DNA from: Tamlana carrageenivorans
GTDB lineage: Bacteria; Bacteroidota; Bacteroidia; Flavobacteriales; Flavobacteriaceae
Direction: 5' to 3'
NCBI RefSeq assembly: GCF_002893765.1
Contig: NZ_CP025938.1
Coordinates: 2,623,501-2,687,500 of the forward strand
Length of the DNA: 64,000 bases
Each line of letters begins with the position of its first letter. The first letter of the stretch is position 1. The notes under the pieces are model-generated. The model was not told where the DNA came from. It did not search any database and saw only the letters and a program-made list of their open reading frames with translations. This document shows, one piece after another, positions 27,716-36,658 of the stretch. The translations under genes and the position numbers were made by a program.

Positions 27716-27774
27716 TTTTCAGTAAACGGAATTAAAATTATTCAGAAGGAAACCTCTGAGAAATAGAATGAAAT

Positions 27775-27817
27775 AAAAAAGCCAAGATTTGACAACGGTT
27801 AAATCTTGGCTTTTTTT
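27775..27817 (+). terminator. Bidirectional terminator between clpS and the convergent sulfur operon
   Basis: GCCAAGATTT (27781-27790) pairs perfectly with AAATCTTGGC (27801-27810). Six A precede and seven T follow, so it serves clpS on the plus strand and the metallo-hydrolase gene on the minus strand. Confidence 0.85.
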
Positions 27818-27841
27818 ATTTAAAGTGTCATGGTGTTGACA

Positions 27842-29254
27842 TTATAAAGTTGACGGACAAACAAAATTGGTTGTTGGCAAATCAGCGTTTTTGATGGCTC
27901 CAAAACCACCAGCAACATCAATTAATTTGTTAAACCCTCTAGCTTTTAAAATGGATGCTGCAATTACCGAACGGTAACCACCTGCACAATGCACGTAGTA
28001 TTCTTGGTTTTTGTCAATTGCCGACATATTATCATTAATATAATCTAAAGGAAAGTGTTTAATGTTATCACCTTCTAAGTGTTGCGATTTATATTCGCCA
28101 TCTTTACGAACATCTAAAACCTGAATAGAGTCACTTTTAAATCGACTCGAAAATTCATCAACGTTTATTGACGTGATCGATTCAACATCTTTGCCTGCCT
28201 TTTTCCACGCTGCCATACCGCCTTTTAAATACCCTAAAGTATTGTCGTAGCCAACGCGCGATAATCGGGTTACGGTTTCTTCCTCTTTACCTTCGGGCGT
28301 AATTAATAAAATAGGTTGCTTTAAATCGGTAATTAAAGCGCCAACCCATGGTGCAAATCCGCCATGAATACCAATAAATATAGCATTGGGAATGTGTTCC
28401 TTAACAAAGTCTGTTTCATGTCTAACATCTAATACCAAAGCACCTTCTTCGTTAGCCAGATGCTCAAATGCTTCTGGTGTTAAAGGGGTATTGCCTTGTT
28501 TAAGAACCGTTTCAAAGGCATCATACCCCGATTTGTTCATCATGGCATTTTTTGCAAAATACTGTGGTGGCGGTGCAATACCGTCTAACACTTCTTTTAC
28601 AAATTCAGCTTTAGTCATATCGGCTCTCAAGGCATAGTTTGTTTTCTTTTGCTCACCTAAAACACCAACAGTTTCTTTGCTTAGATTTTTTCCACATGCC
28701 GACCCAGCGCCATGAGCAGGGTAAACAATGGTATCGTCGGGTAAAGGCATGATTTTATTTCTTAAAGAATCAAAAAGCATTCCTGCCAAATCTTCTTTGG
28801 TTAAATCGGATTTAATAGCCAAGTCTGGTCGACCAACATCACCCAAAAATAAAGTGTCACCAGAAAAAATGGCGTGTTCTTTTCCGTTTTCATCAAATAA
28901 TAAGAAGGTTGAAGACTCTAAGGTGTGGCCAGGGGTATGTAGTACTTTTATAGTAACGTTACCAAGTTTAAAAACTTCATTATCCTTTGCTGTATAGATG
29001 TCGTAATCGGTTTTAGCACCAGGCCCATAAACGATTGTTGCTCCTGTTTTTTTCGCTAAATCGATATGTCCAGAAACAAAATCGGCATGAAAATGCGTTT
29101 CAAAAATGTATTTTATCGTGGCATTTTCAGCTAAGGCTTTATCCACGTACTGTTGCGTTTCACGAAGAGGATCGATAATGGCGACTTCACCATTAGATTC
29201 GATATAATAAGCGCCTTGGGCTAAACAACCGGTGTATATTTGTTCAATTTTCAT
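27842..29254 (-). CDS. Persulfide-dioxygenase-like metallo-hydrolase fused to two rhodanese domains
   Basis: The 470-residue protein begins with an ETHE1/persulfide-dioxygenase-like metallo-beta-lactamase domain (THFHADFVSGH, HTPGHTLESS, FSGDTLFLGDVGRPD, YPAHGAGSACGKN). Two rhodanese modules follow at about 250-350 and 365-465. The second has the active-site loop HCAGGYRS with its Cys; the first has lost the Cys. Together they would oxidise glutathione-type persulfide sulfane sulfur and move it on. It is the last gene of the five-gene sulfur unit. Confidence 0.85.
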   Translation of the reverse strand: MKIEQIYTGCLAQGAYYIESNGEVAIIDPLRETQQYVDKALAENATIKYIFETHFHADFVSGHIDLAKKTGATIVYGPGAKTDYDIYTAKDNEVFKLGNVTIKVLHTPGHTLESSTFLLFDENGKEHAIFSGDTLFLGDVGRPDLAIKSDLTKEDLAGMLFDSLRNKIMPLPDDTIVYPAHGAGSACGKNLSKETVGVLGEQKKTNYALRADMTKAEFVKEVLDGIAPPPQYFAKNAMMNKSGYDAFETVLKQGNTPLTPEAFEHLANEEGALVLDVRHETDFVKEHIPNAIFIGIHGGFAPWVGALITDLKQPILLITPEGKEEETVTRLSRVGYDNTLGYLKGGMAAWKKAGKDVESITSINVDEFSSRFKSDSIQVLDVRKDGEYKSQHLEGDNIKHFPLDYINDNMSAIDKNQEYYVHCAGGYRSVIAASILKARGFNKLIDVAGGFGAIKNADLPTTNFVCPSTL

Positions 29255-29270
29255 AGTATAATGTTTTTGC

Positions 29271-29286
29271 CTTACCTGTTGGTAAG
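29271..29286 (-). promoter_or_regulatory. Palindromic candidate operator before the persulfide dioxygenase gene
   Basis: CTTACC-TGTT-GGTAAG is a perfect 6-bp dyad with a 4-bp spacer, 16 bp upstream of the start codon. Its size suits a Crp/Fnr dimer, and a Crp/Fnr gene lies at the head of the cluster. A weaker relative, GTTACC...GGATAC, lies before the YeeE gene near 31204-31222. Confidence 0.35.
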
Positions 29287-29343
29287 ATGTGTTTTAAAAT
29301 TACTTTTTTAAAGTTACTAAACTTACAGCATGTGCTTTGTAAC

Positions 29344-30150
29344 TTATATAACACTTAGTTCAAGGAGTTCGCGGTATATAATGTATGCCGCCATGATTAA
29401 AACAAAATAACCAAAGCTTTTTTTCAATTTTCCGCCACTAACATATTTTGAGAACATGCCACCTAATAATATGCCTAAAACCGAAATGGCTGTAAACGTT
29501 AATAGGAAATCCCAGGCGATGTCTAGGTTTTGTACGTCACCTAAAAACCCAATTAAGGAATTAATAGTAATGATAATTAATGAAGTTCCTACGGCCTTTT
29601 TCATAGGTATATTAGCCCAAAGAACTAAAGCAGGAACGTATAAAAAGCCTCCGCCAGCCCCTATTAAACCCGTTATCGTTCCGATGGTGATTCCTTGAAT
29701 AAAAGTTTTGTAATAGGCTTGCTTTTTTTCCGAAGGTTTTAAATCTTTCTTCTTTTTTATCATGGAAATGGCAGCAAAAAGCATAATAAGGGCAAAAAAC
29801 ACCATAATGACGATGTCTTTAGTAAGCTCAAAGTTTCCAAAAGACATAATAACATCTGGAATTGCAGGAACTAAATATCTTCTTGATAAATACACGGCTA
29901 GGAAGGATGGAAAAGAAAAGGCTAATCCTATTTCAAAATCTACCAATCCTTTTTTGTATTTATCATAAGTACCTACCAATGAGGTGATACCTACCACAAA
30001 AAGTGAATATGCAGTTGCTAAAATGGGGTTGTATCCTAAAAGGTATACCAGTAAAGGCACGGTTAGTATAGAACCACCACCGCCAATTAGCCCTAAAACA
30101 ACACCAACGATTAAAGCCCCTATATAACCAATTATTTGGATGCTGTCCAT
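29344..30150 (-). CDS. Sulfite exporter TauE/SafE family protein
   Basis: The 268-residue protein has about eight hydrophobic segments and the two repeated glycine motifs of the family (LIGGGGSILTVPLLVYLLG and TGLIGAGGGFLYVPALV). TauE/SafE proteins export sulfite or sulfoacetate through the inner membrane. It starts 2 bp from the upstream DUF6691-type gene and therefore belongs to the sulfur operon. Confidence 0.85.
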   Translation of the reverse strand: MDSIQIIGYIGALIVGVVLGLIGGGGSILTVPLLVYLLGYNPILATAYSLFVVGITSLVGTYDKYKKGLVDFEIGLAFSFPSFLAVYLSRRYLVPAIPDVIMSFGNFELTKDIVIMVFFALIMLFAAISMIKKKKDLKPSEKKQAYYKTFIQGITIGTITGLIGAGGGFLYVPALVLWANIPMKKAVGTSLIIITINSLIGFLGDVQNLDIAWDFLLTFTAISVLGILLGGMFSKYVSGGKLKKSFGYFVLIMAAYIIYRELLELSVI

Positions 30151-30152
30151 AA

Positions 30153-30566
30153 TTAGTGTGGCAGTTTATTTTTTAGAATACCATATAAAAAAGTACCCGC
30201 TATGGCGGCAGCAATAACAATAAGCATGCTCCATACACCTGTACCTAAAAGAATATACATCGGGCCAGGGCATGCACCTACAAGCGCCCATCCGAGGCCG
30301 AAAATAATACCGCCAATAATATATCGTGTAAAGCCTTTATCTTTTTTAGGAACATATAAGTCTGCCCCTTGCATGGTTTTAATATGTCCTTTTTTAGAAA
30401 TTTGAAGAAAAAGCACACCAGTAGCAATGGCTGTACCTATAATGCCATACATGTGAAACGATTGAAAACGGAACATTTCGTAAATGCGGAACCATGAAAC
30501 AGCCTCCGATTTTACAAGCACAATGCCGAAAAAGATCCCAACAAATAAATATTTTATGAATTTCAT
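30153..30566 (-). CDS. YeeE/YedE-type sulfur transporter half (DUF6691 type)
   Basis: The 137-residue protein has four membrane helices and the conserved GLGWALVGACPGPMYILLG motif with its cysteine, which marks the second half of thiosulfate-transporter-like YeeE/YedE proteins. Full YeeE proteins contain two such halves; here they are separate genes (see 30591-31148). Confidence 0.82.
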   Translation of the reverse strand: MKFIKYLFVGIFFGIVLVKSEAVSWFRIYEMFRFQSFHMYGIIGTAIATGVLFLQISKKGHIKTMQGADLYVPKKDKGFTRYIIGGIIFGLGWALVGACPGPMYILLGTGVWSMLIVIAAAIAGTFLYGILKNKLPH

Positions 30567-30590
30567 GTAATTTGAATATTGTAAGAGTTA

Positions 30591-31148
30591 TTAAAAAATA
30601 AGCGGTAAAATAAGGTTCGCCATAATAAGACCGCCAATAAAAAAGCCTATAACCGCAATAAGTGATGGCATTTGCAAACTGCTTAAGCCTGTAATGGCAT
30701 GACCAGAAGTACAGCCACCAGCATAACGTGTACCGAAACCAACTAGAAGACCACCAACAACCAAAAGAATAAGAGTTTTAGCAGAAGCTAATGCCTCTAA
30801 GCTAAATATTTCATCAGGCACTAGGTTAGCCCCAGGGTTTTTAAATCCCATGTGTTGTAATTCGGTCATGGTGTTTGGGTTAAGAGCTGTTCCGCTATCG
30901 TTTGATAGGAAATGAACGGCAATAAATCCGCCAATTATAGCACCAAGAACAACTGTTAGATTCCAAAGTTGGTCTTTCCATTTGAATTTAAAAAAATCGG
31001 AAAACTTGCCAGCCCCACCAATGGCACATAAGGTGCGAAGGTTGGACGACATACCAAATGTTTTACCGAAGTAGAGTAGAAGGGCCATAACAATGGCGAT
31101 AAGTGGGCCAGAAACATACCATGGCCAAGGGTTTAAAATAAAATCCAT
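30591..31148 (-). CDS. YeeE/YedE-type sulfur transporter half
   Basis: The 185-residue membrane protein carries GFGTRYAGGCTSGHAITGLSSLQ, the cysteine-containing signature of Sulf_transp proteins. With the 137-residue protein encoded 24 bp downstream it would make a complete thiosulfate or sulfane-sulfur importer. Its start is 87 bp from the divergent-looking but same-strand Crp/Fnr gene. Confidence 0.85.
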   Translation of the reverse strand: MDFILNPWPWYVSGPLIAIVMALLLYFGKTFGMSSNLRTLCAIGGAGKFSDFFKFKWKDQLWNLTVVLGAIIGGFIAVHFLSNDSGTALNPNTMTELQHMGFKNPGANLVPDEIFSLEALASAKTLILLVVGGLLVGFGTRYAGGCTSGHAITGLSSLQMPSLIAVIGFFIGGLIMANLILPLIF

Positions 31149-31235
31149 GCTTATAATTTTTTTACAAAAATATAATGAAGAAAGGGGGGGCTTTGTGATA
31201 AATGTTACCTAAGCAAGGATACGGGATGTGAAATG

Positions 31236-31865
31236 TTATAAAATTTCTATTTTGTTTCTACTCAGTACAATCTTTTTTTCGTTCTCTAATTGTTTTAAAA
31301 GCCTAGAAACCACTACGCGCGAAGTGTGTAAATCTTCTGCGATGTCTTGATGTTTAATAATAATGTTTTTAGATTCGTGGAGAACGGTTTTATTAACCAA
31401 ATACTTGTATAAACGCTCGTCCATTTTCATAAAAGCTAGATTATCTATAGCTTCAAGCATTTCATCAAATCGATTTTGATAGCTTTCAAAAATAAAGTTG
31501 CGCCAACTTTCATTATTCTGAAACCACTTTTGCATATAAGACACCGGAATCATAATTAAGGTAGAATCACTTTCTGCAACAGCTCTAATCTTACTTTTTG
31601 CAGTGCCTATGCAGCAAGTTAACGACATGGTGCAGGTTTCTCCTGCTTCTAAAAAGTAGATGAGTAACTCGTTTCCATCCTGATCTTCTCTTAAAATTTT
31701 AATATTTCCACTTAATAAAAGGGGAATAAATTTTAAAGTTTGATTGATATCAATAATTATTTCATCTTTTTCAAAATTTTTTAGCACCCCTATTTTATTA
31801 ATTTCATCAATAAGTGTTTGATCTAAATGATGTTTGTAGATATCGGTTAATAAATTAGTTTTCAT
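31236..31865 (-). CDS. Crp/Fnr family regulator of the sulfur operon
   Basis: The 209-residue protein has a cNMP-binding-type beta-roll (LSGNIKILREDQDGNELLIYFLEAGETC) and a C-terminal helix-turn-helix (IKHQDIAEDLHTSRVVVSRLLKQLE). A CTMSLTCCIG segment with three cysteines lies in the sensor domain; similar cysteines in this branch could sense persulfide or redox state, which is inference. It is the first gene of the cluster and the natural candidate to control it. Confidence 0.82.
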   Translation of the reverse strand: MKTNLLTDIYKHHLDQTLIDEINKIGVLKNFEKDEIIIDINQTLKFIPLLLSGNIKILREDQDGNELLIYFLEAGETCTMSLTCCIGTAKSKIRAVAESDSTLIMIPVSYMQKWFQNNESWRNFIFESYQNRFDEMLEAIDNLAFMKMDERLYKYLVNKTVLHESKNIIIKHQDIAEDLHTSRVVVSRLLKQLENEKKIVLSRNKIEIL

Positions 31866-31991
31866 AGGGTTAAGTTATGTGATTTAAATGATGCATTATT
31901 TAGTGTTTTAATTTAACAGGATAAAAACAATTAAGAAGCACCATATTTTATAGTGTTTCAAAAGTACGGAATTAGAAATTTATAAAAAATG

Positions 31992-32024
31992 TTTGCATAT
32001 GTTTTAAATAAAAATGTATATTTG
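31992..32024 (+). promoter_or_regulatory. Consensus promoter of tRNA-Arg
   Basis: TTTG (31992-31995) is followed after 21 bp by TATATTTG (32017-32024), a full match to the Bacteroidota promoter. The expected start of transcription falls a few bases before the tRNA at 32039. Confidence 0.8.
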
Positions 32025-32038
32025 CACCCACAAAATAA

Positions 32039-32112
32039 GGCCGCGTGGCGCAACTGAATAGCGCACTTGATTACGGCTCAAGAGGTTCCAGGTTTGAATC
32101 CTGGCGCGGTCA
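32039..32112 (+). tRNA. tRNA-Arg (anticodon ACG)
   Basis: A complete cloverleaf can be drawn: acceptor GGCCGCG with CGCGGTC (one G-U pair), anticodon stem CTTGA/TCAAG around TTACGGC, and T arm CCAGG-TTTGAAT-CCTGG. The loop gives anticodon ACG, read as ICG after deamination. The 3' CCA is not encoded. A tyrosine recombinase gene lies 1.6 kb downstream, so this tRNA is a likely integration target. Confidence 0.95.
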
Positions 32113-32301
32113 CTAATAGAAGTATTAGATAAGTATAAATCCTTGCAAATCATATGATTAGCAGGGATTTGTTGTTTTTGGGAATTCATATAATTTGAAC
32201 TAATTTGAATTAAAATGTTCGCTATTCGGTTAGCTGTTTTTGGGTCAAGCACAAAAGTTGGGGAGTAAAAATAATTTTATCTTTGGAAAAAATTAAATTC
32301 C

Positions 32302-32652
32302 GTGGAAATTTCTAAAGATTTATTATCCTTATTACTACCTGATTTTCTGGTAGCTCATTTTAGTTTTAAAAGTAGTTCTTCAACAGAAGATAAACTTCGG
32401 TTGTATTTCGAAGAGAAGAACATTGTCCCAAATAGTTTTAAAACACGTAAAGTAGAATCTAAAGGTTTTCATAAAGAAATAATTATCGAGGATTTTCCAC
32501 TTAGAGGGAAACTAGTTTATCTGCATTTAAAGCGCCGCAGATGGCGTGATGTAGACACAAAAGAAACCCTGCAAAGAGACTGGAATAATGTAGCAAAAGG
32601 CACTCGTATGACCACCGAGTTTGCCGCTTTTTTAAAAGAAATTAATCGATAA
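32302..32652 (+). CDS. ISAon1-type transposase, N-terminal-region protein
   Basis: This 116-residue GTG-start ORF matches the short N-region protein that precedes the main ORF in ISAon1-type elements (LLPDFLVAHF ... VYLHLKRRRWRD). It supplies the DNA-binding part. The following ORF is in the +1 frame, 31 bp further, so the two may be separate products or joined by frameshifting. Confidence 0.85.
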   Translation: MEISKDLLSLLLPDFLVAHFSFKSSSSTEDKLRLYFEEKNIVPNSFKTRKVESKGFHKEIIIEDFPLRGKLVYLHLKRRRWRDVDTKETLQRDWNNVAKGTRMTTEFAAFLKEINR

Positions 32653-32683
32653 TAACAATACTAGCACGCAAACTATAGCTAAT

Positions 32684-33628
32684 TTGTATGGTTTAGATGG
32701 TAAAAAGCTACAGCGCCAATATCGAGATTATTTAAGTGAATTTAAAGATTGGGAATACCTTGAGCGATCCTCCAAATGGTTAGTCTACCCTCAAAATATT
32801 GGCAAACGATTATCTATAGATGAAATAGCACTTTCACAAGGAGAGTTATACACCGTAGTAACCAATAAAAAAGCCAAAGGTAGAGCAGGTTCTATTGTAG
32901 CTATTATTTCAGGAACTAAGGCCGAAGAGGTTATTAAATATCTTAAAAAGATACCTGAAGGCAAGCGGAGGTTGGTAGAAGAAATAACCTTAGATATGGC
33001 CGGTAGCATGAAACTAATTGCAAAGAAGAGCTTCCCAAGAGCCGTGCAAGTCATTGATCGCTTTCATGTACAACAACTAGCTTCTGATGCTGTACAAGAC
33101 ATTAGAGTAAAATACCGCTGGCAAGCTCTAGAACTAGAAAATGAGGCTATCAAGACAGCTAAAAATAATAACTACCAGTATCGAGCAGAAGTATTTAGTA
33201 ACGGGGACACACGCAAACAACTACTAGCACGAAGTAGGTATCTTCTATTCAAAAGTCCTGACAAATGGACTAGTTCCCAAAAGGAAAGGGCAGGAATTTT
33301 ATTCATGCAATACCCTATGATAAAGGAAGCTTATGACTTGTCAAACCAGCTAAGAGTAATTTATAATACTTGTACAGACAAAAATATAGCAATGACTAAA
33401 TTGGCACTTTGGTACAATCAAATTGAAAATAGTGGCTTTAAAAGCTTTAGAGTTGTTATGAACACAATCTCCCTAAATTACAGGGGAATATTAAACTATT
33501 TTGACAACAGAAGTACCAATGCGGCCGCTGAATCTTTTAATGCAAAGATCAAAGCCTTTAGACAACAACTTAGAGGTGTGAGAAATAAGGAATTCTTCCT
33601 CTTTAGATTAGCACAAATTTATGCCTAG
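32684..33628 (+). CDS. ISAon1-type transposase, catalytic protein
   Basis: The 314-residue ORF (TTG start in the listed form) has the ISL3-like DDE core: ITLDMAGSMKLIAKK with the first Asp, VIDRFHVQQLA with the second, and NAAAESFNAKIKAFRQ with the Glu. The frame opens just upstream of the end of the N-region ORF. Its start is uncertain because of possible coupling to that ORF. Confidence 0.9.
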   Translation: MYGLDGKKLQRQYRDYLSEFKDWEYLERSSKWLVYPQNIGKRLSIDEIALSQGELYTVVTNKKAKGRAGSIVAIISGTKAEEVIKYLKKIPEGKRRLVEEITLDMAGSMKLIAKKSFPRAVQVIDRFHVQQLASDAVQDIRVKYRWQALELENEAIKTAKNNNYQYRAEVFSNGDTRKQLLARSRYLLFKSPDKWTSSQKERAGILFMQYPMIKEAYDLSNQLRVIYNTCTDKNIAMTKLALWYNQIENSGFKSFRVVMNTISLNYRGILNYFDNRSTNAAAESFNAKIKAFRQQLRGVRNKEFFLFRLAQIYA

Positions 33629-33745
33629 TCCCCAACTTTTAGGACTGATCCCTGTTTTTGGCTATCGGTTAGTGTTAATCTTTTAAGTAGGAATTGAACT
33701 ATAATTGATTTGGCCTTCGTCTTACGGAATGTTTAACTATTAAAG

Positions 33746-35032
33746 ATGACAATTATGAGTGCAAAATCCACGTTTTCAATTTTGTTTTGGATTTACAACA
33801 AAGATGAGGTAAATAATCAAGGGATTGTTTATGCCAGAATTACCGTAGACGGTAAACGTTCTAATATTAGCCTGAAACGAAAGGTTGATATTTTAAGATG
33901 GGATAAAAAATTACAAAGACTAAATGGAACTACAGAAGAGGTAAAATCTTTTAACCAGTTTTTGAGCAGTATTTATACCCAAATATTTCAAATTTATCAG
34001 GACTTAAGATTAAAAGGAGAATTAATTACTACAGAACTTATTAAAGCTCATTATTTAGGTGAAACTGATGAACAGAAAACACTTCGAGGTCTATTAAATT
34101 ATCATAATGCCAAAATTGAGGTTACTCTGAGCAAGGGTACGATTAAAAATTTCCATGTAACGGAGAAATATATTGGATATTATTTAAGAGATATTCATAA
34201 GACTTCAGATGTCTATTTGAAACAGTTAAATTATAGGTTCCTTATGGAATTTGAACAATATTTACATAATTTCTGGCCTAAAGGACATCCTAAATCTATG
34301 TCTCATAACACCGTTATGAAACATATTCAAAGGTTTAGAAAGATTGCAACATTGGGATATCATATGGAATGGATGAGTAAGGATCCATTTATTAGGTGGA
34401 AACCCAAATGGGAGAGACGTGAACGAGAATTTTTGTCCCCAGATGAATTGGCTAGACTAGAAAGTAAGAAGCTTTATTTAGAACGTTTGGATAGAGTTCG
34501 TGACTTATTTGTCTTTAGTTGCTACACAATAATTAGTTATGTGGATGTTATGCAACTGAATTCAAAGAGTATTGGTAAGGGTGTAGATAATGAGGATTGG
34601 ATACTAATTAAAAGACAGAAAACAGATATCCCTGTTAAAGTGCCGTTGTTAGATAAGGCTCTTGAGATTATTAAAAAGTACAGAGGACATCCAATAACAC
34701 AGGTGTCTGGAACACTTCTCCCCGTCATCACAAATGAGAAGTTAAATTTGTATCTCAAGGAGGTCGCTGAGCTTTGTGAAATTGATAAAAATTTGACATT
34801 CCACATGGCAAGGCATACGTTTGCAACTACCGTGACTTTAAGTAATGGTGTTCCAATAGAGACTGTTTCGAAACTACTGGGGCATAACAAAATTTCAACA
34901 ACACAGATTTATTCAAGAGTAGTGGAAACTAAAATTAGTCAAGATATGGTTGAATTGAAGAATGTTTTGAACATTAAGGCTAACCAAAAAGCTCATAAAA
35001 ATAGTCGAGAATTCGGTATGCGAATAGTTTAA
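33746..35032 (+). CDS. Tyrosine recombinase/integrase with arm-binding domain
   Basis: The 428-residue protein has an N-terminal arm DNA-binding domain (SILFWIYNKDEVNNQGIVYARITVDG), a SAM-like core-binding domain and the catalytic domain with Arg in RDLFVFSCYT, HMARHTFAT, LGHNKISTTQIYSRV (His and nucleophile Tyr). Such integrases move Bacteroidota integrative elements. Its position close to tRNA-Arg fits an element integrated there. Start may be 33746 or the ATG at 33755. Confidence 0.88.
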   Translation: MTIMSAKSTFSILFWIYNKDEVNNQGIVYARITVDGKRSNISLKRKVDILRWDKKLQRLNGTTEEVKSFNQFLSSIYTQIFQIYQDLRLKGELITTELIKAHYLGETDEQKTLRGLLNYHNAKIEVTLSKGTIKNFHVTEKYIGYYLRDIHKTSDVYLKQLNYRFLMEFEQYLHNFWPKGHPKSMSHNTVMKHIQRFRKIATLGYHMEWMSKDPFIRWKPKWERREREFLSPDELARLESKKLYLERLDRVRDLFVFSCYTIISYVDVMQLNSKSIGKGVDNEDWILIKRQKTDIPVKVPLLDKALEIIKKYRGHPITQVSGTLLPVITNEKLNLYLKEVAELCEIDKNLTFHMARHTFATTVTLSNGVPIETVSKLLGHNKISTTQIYSRVVETKISQDMVELKNVLNIKANQKAHKNSREFGMRIV

Positions 35033-35085
35033 TAAGATAAGAGAAATGCAATATTATTTCTGTTAGTCTTATAAGCAGACGTTCA

Positions 35086-35110
35086 TAGTTTCGGACCCTG
35101 TCATCTCGAC
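35086..35110 (+). other. tRNA-3'-end-like sequence, possible attachment-site remnant
   Basis: TTTCGGACCCTGTCATCTCGAC resembles the T-loop to acceptor end of a tRNA, but the T stem does not pair and no tRNA body precedes it. It sits about 60 bp after the integrase stop, where attachment sites of such elements often lie. It does not match the 3' end of the tRNA-Arg at 32039. Confidence 0.2.
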
Positions 35111-35244
35111 AAAATTGAAATATTGAAATCTAAATAAATGTTAAATAAATGATTTTCAGTGTTTAGGTGTTTTTTTGTTTTGTTTGAATTCGTTTGAAAT
35201 CGATTATGAGGGTGTCCTATTTTAATAGAAAATATAAATATGAT

Positions 35245-36222
35245 ACCCGTTGTGCATTATGATTTAAAAGAAAAAAGTTGTTCATCTTACTGAAAATCAG
35301 TAAATTGATTTAATCACAAATCATTAATAATGAACAACTTGAGTGCAAATTACGAAAGAATATTGGAAGTATTAAGAAAAATATCGAAAGAACAACTTTT
35401 AAGTTATCAAAGACGACAACCAAAGCTTAGTGATTTAGAACTTATCAGCTTGAGTCTTACTGCCGAATTTATGGGAATAGATAGTGAAAATGACCTTTTT
35501 AGAAAACTTCCAGATTCCCTATTATCAAAAATAGAGAGAAGTGTCTACAATAGAAGAAGACGAAAACTAGTTAATAAGCTCAACAGTATCAGGTTAAGCT
35601 TAGCTTCCCATTTTAATGAATTTGAAGATTATTTTGTAGTAGATAGTATGCCTTTAGAAGTTTGTAAATTATCACGCAGTTCTCGTTCAAAGATTTGTAA
35701 AGAAAACACTTATGCATTTCCAGATAAAGGTTATTGTGCAGCTCAAAGTTCTAATTATTACGGTTATAAACTGCACGCTGTTTGTTCTGTAAATGGTGTC
35801 TTTCAAAGTATCGATTTGAGTCCAGCATCTGTACACGATATTAATTATCTTAAAGATATTAAGATGCAAATAAGCGATTGTACATTAATTGGTGATAAAG
35901 GCTATTTATCAACAGAAATACAGCTTAACTTGTTTGAAACCTGTAATATAACGCTAAATACACCTATGAGAAGCAATCAAAAAAATTACAAAGTACAGCC
36001 TTATGTATTTAGAAAAAAGAGGAAAAGGATAGAAACATTATTTTCACAACTTTGTGACCAATTTATGATAAGACGCAATTATGCTAAAACTTTTGAAGGT
36101 TTTAAAACAAGAATCGTAGCTAAGATAACTGCTTTAACAACTATTCAGTATATCAATAAGTTTATTTTTGGGAGAAACATTAATAATATTAAAATTAACA
36201 TTATTTAAAATGCACAACGGGT
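35245..36222 (+). mobile_element. IS982 family insertion sequence, copy 2 (978 bp)
   Basis: Same 14-bp ends as copy 1. The target duplication here is AATATGAT, 8 bp (35237-35244 and 36223-36230). It lies in non-coding sequence downstream of the integrase. Confidence 0.92.
35330..36208 (+). CDS. IS982 family transposase
   Basis: The 292-residue protein is nearly identical to copies 1 and 3 (C-terminal NIKINII instead of NIKISII). DDE motifs VVDSMPLEVC, LIGDKGYLS and KRIETLFSQ are intact. Confidence 0.95.
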   Translation: MNNLSANYERILEVLRKISKEQLLSYQRRQPKLSDLELISLSLTAEFMGIDSENDLFRKLPDSLLSKIERSVYNRRRRKLVNKLNSIRLSLASHFNEFEDYFVVDSMPLEVCKLSRSSRSKICKENTYAFPDKGYCAAQSSNYYGYKLHAVCSVNGVFQSIDLSPASVHDINYLKDIKMQISDCTLIGDKGYLSTEIQLNLFETCNITLNTPMRSNQKNYKVQPYVFRKKRKRIETLFSQLCDQFMIRRNYAKTFEGFKTRIVAKITALTTIQYINKFIFGRNINNIKINII

Positions 36223-36658
36223 AATATGATATATTTTCCTATTTCAATCCATTATAGGTTTTAAAAAAGAATACTTGGGGTTCTAAACGGATTATTACCA
36301 ATAAGAAAATCTCCCCAACTCACATAAGGTTGTAAAAGAAATTTATTGTAACAAATTGAATTAGGATTGAATTATTTGAAATTTTCGTATAAAAATCCCG
36401 GTAAATATTAAGTGTTTTATATTTGGTCTCCAAAGTATGTTCCTCAGGAATATTTGAGAATAACTGCTCTTATTTGAACAATGATAGCTTTACTAGCCTT
36501 TATAATGTAAATTTGGGCAACAAGCTTTTTAGGATGCATTGATGAATTAATGTTTAAAAGAGATACTGTCTATAGGTCTTGTTAACTATGGTTTAATAGG
36601 TTCTAAAATGTTTGCTGTTCAACAATTTCATTATCTTTAAACAAGCAAACAATTCAGC
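36223..36658. other. Intergenic sequence without recognised features
   Basis: AT-rich, no ORF above 30 codons that looks like protein, no strong hairpin. TATCTTTA shortly before the SRAP gene may act as its -7 box. Confidence 0.4.

Larger units (their letters stand above)
32242..33651 (+). mobile_element. ISAon1-type (ISL3-like) insertion sequence (1410 bp)
   Basis: The ends share AAAAGTTGGGGA inside inverted repeats (GGGTCAAGCACAAAAGTT at the left, GGATCAGTCCTAAAAGTT as reverse complement at the right). CTGTTTTT is duplicated on both sides (32234-32241 and 33652-33659), an 8-bp duplication as usual for ISL3-like elements. It lies between tRNA-Arg and the integrase gene. Confidence 0.85.

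Noticed and set aside
32004..32252. 82-codon minus-strand ORF
   Set aside because: It runs antisense across tRNA-Arg and its promoter.
35086..35110. A real tRNA gene
   Set aside because: The T stem does not pair and there is no D arm or anticodon arm upstream.
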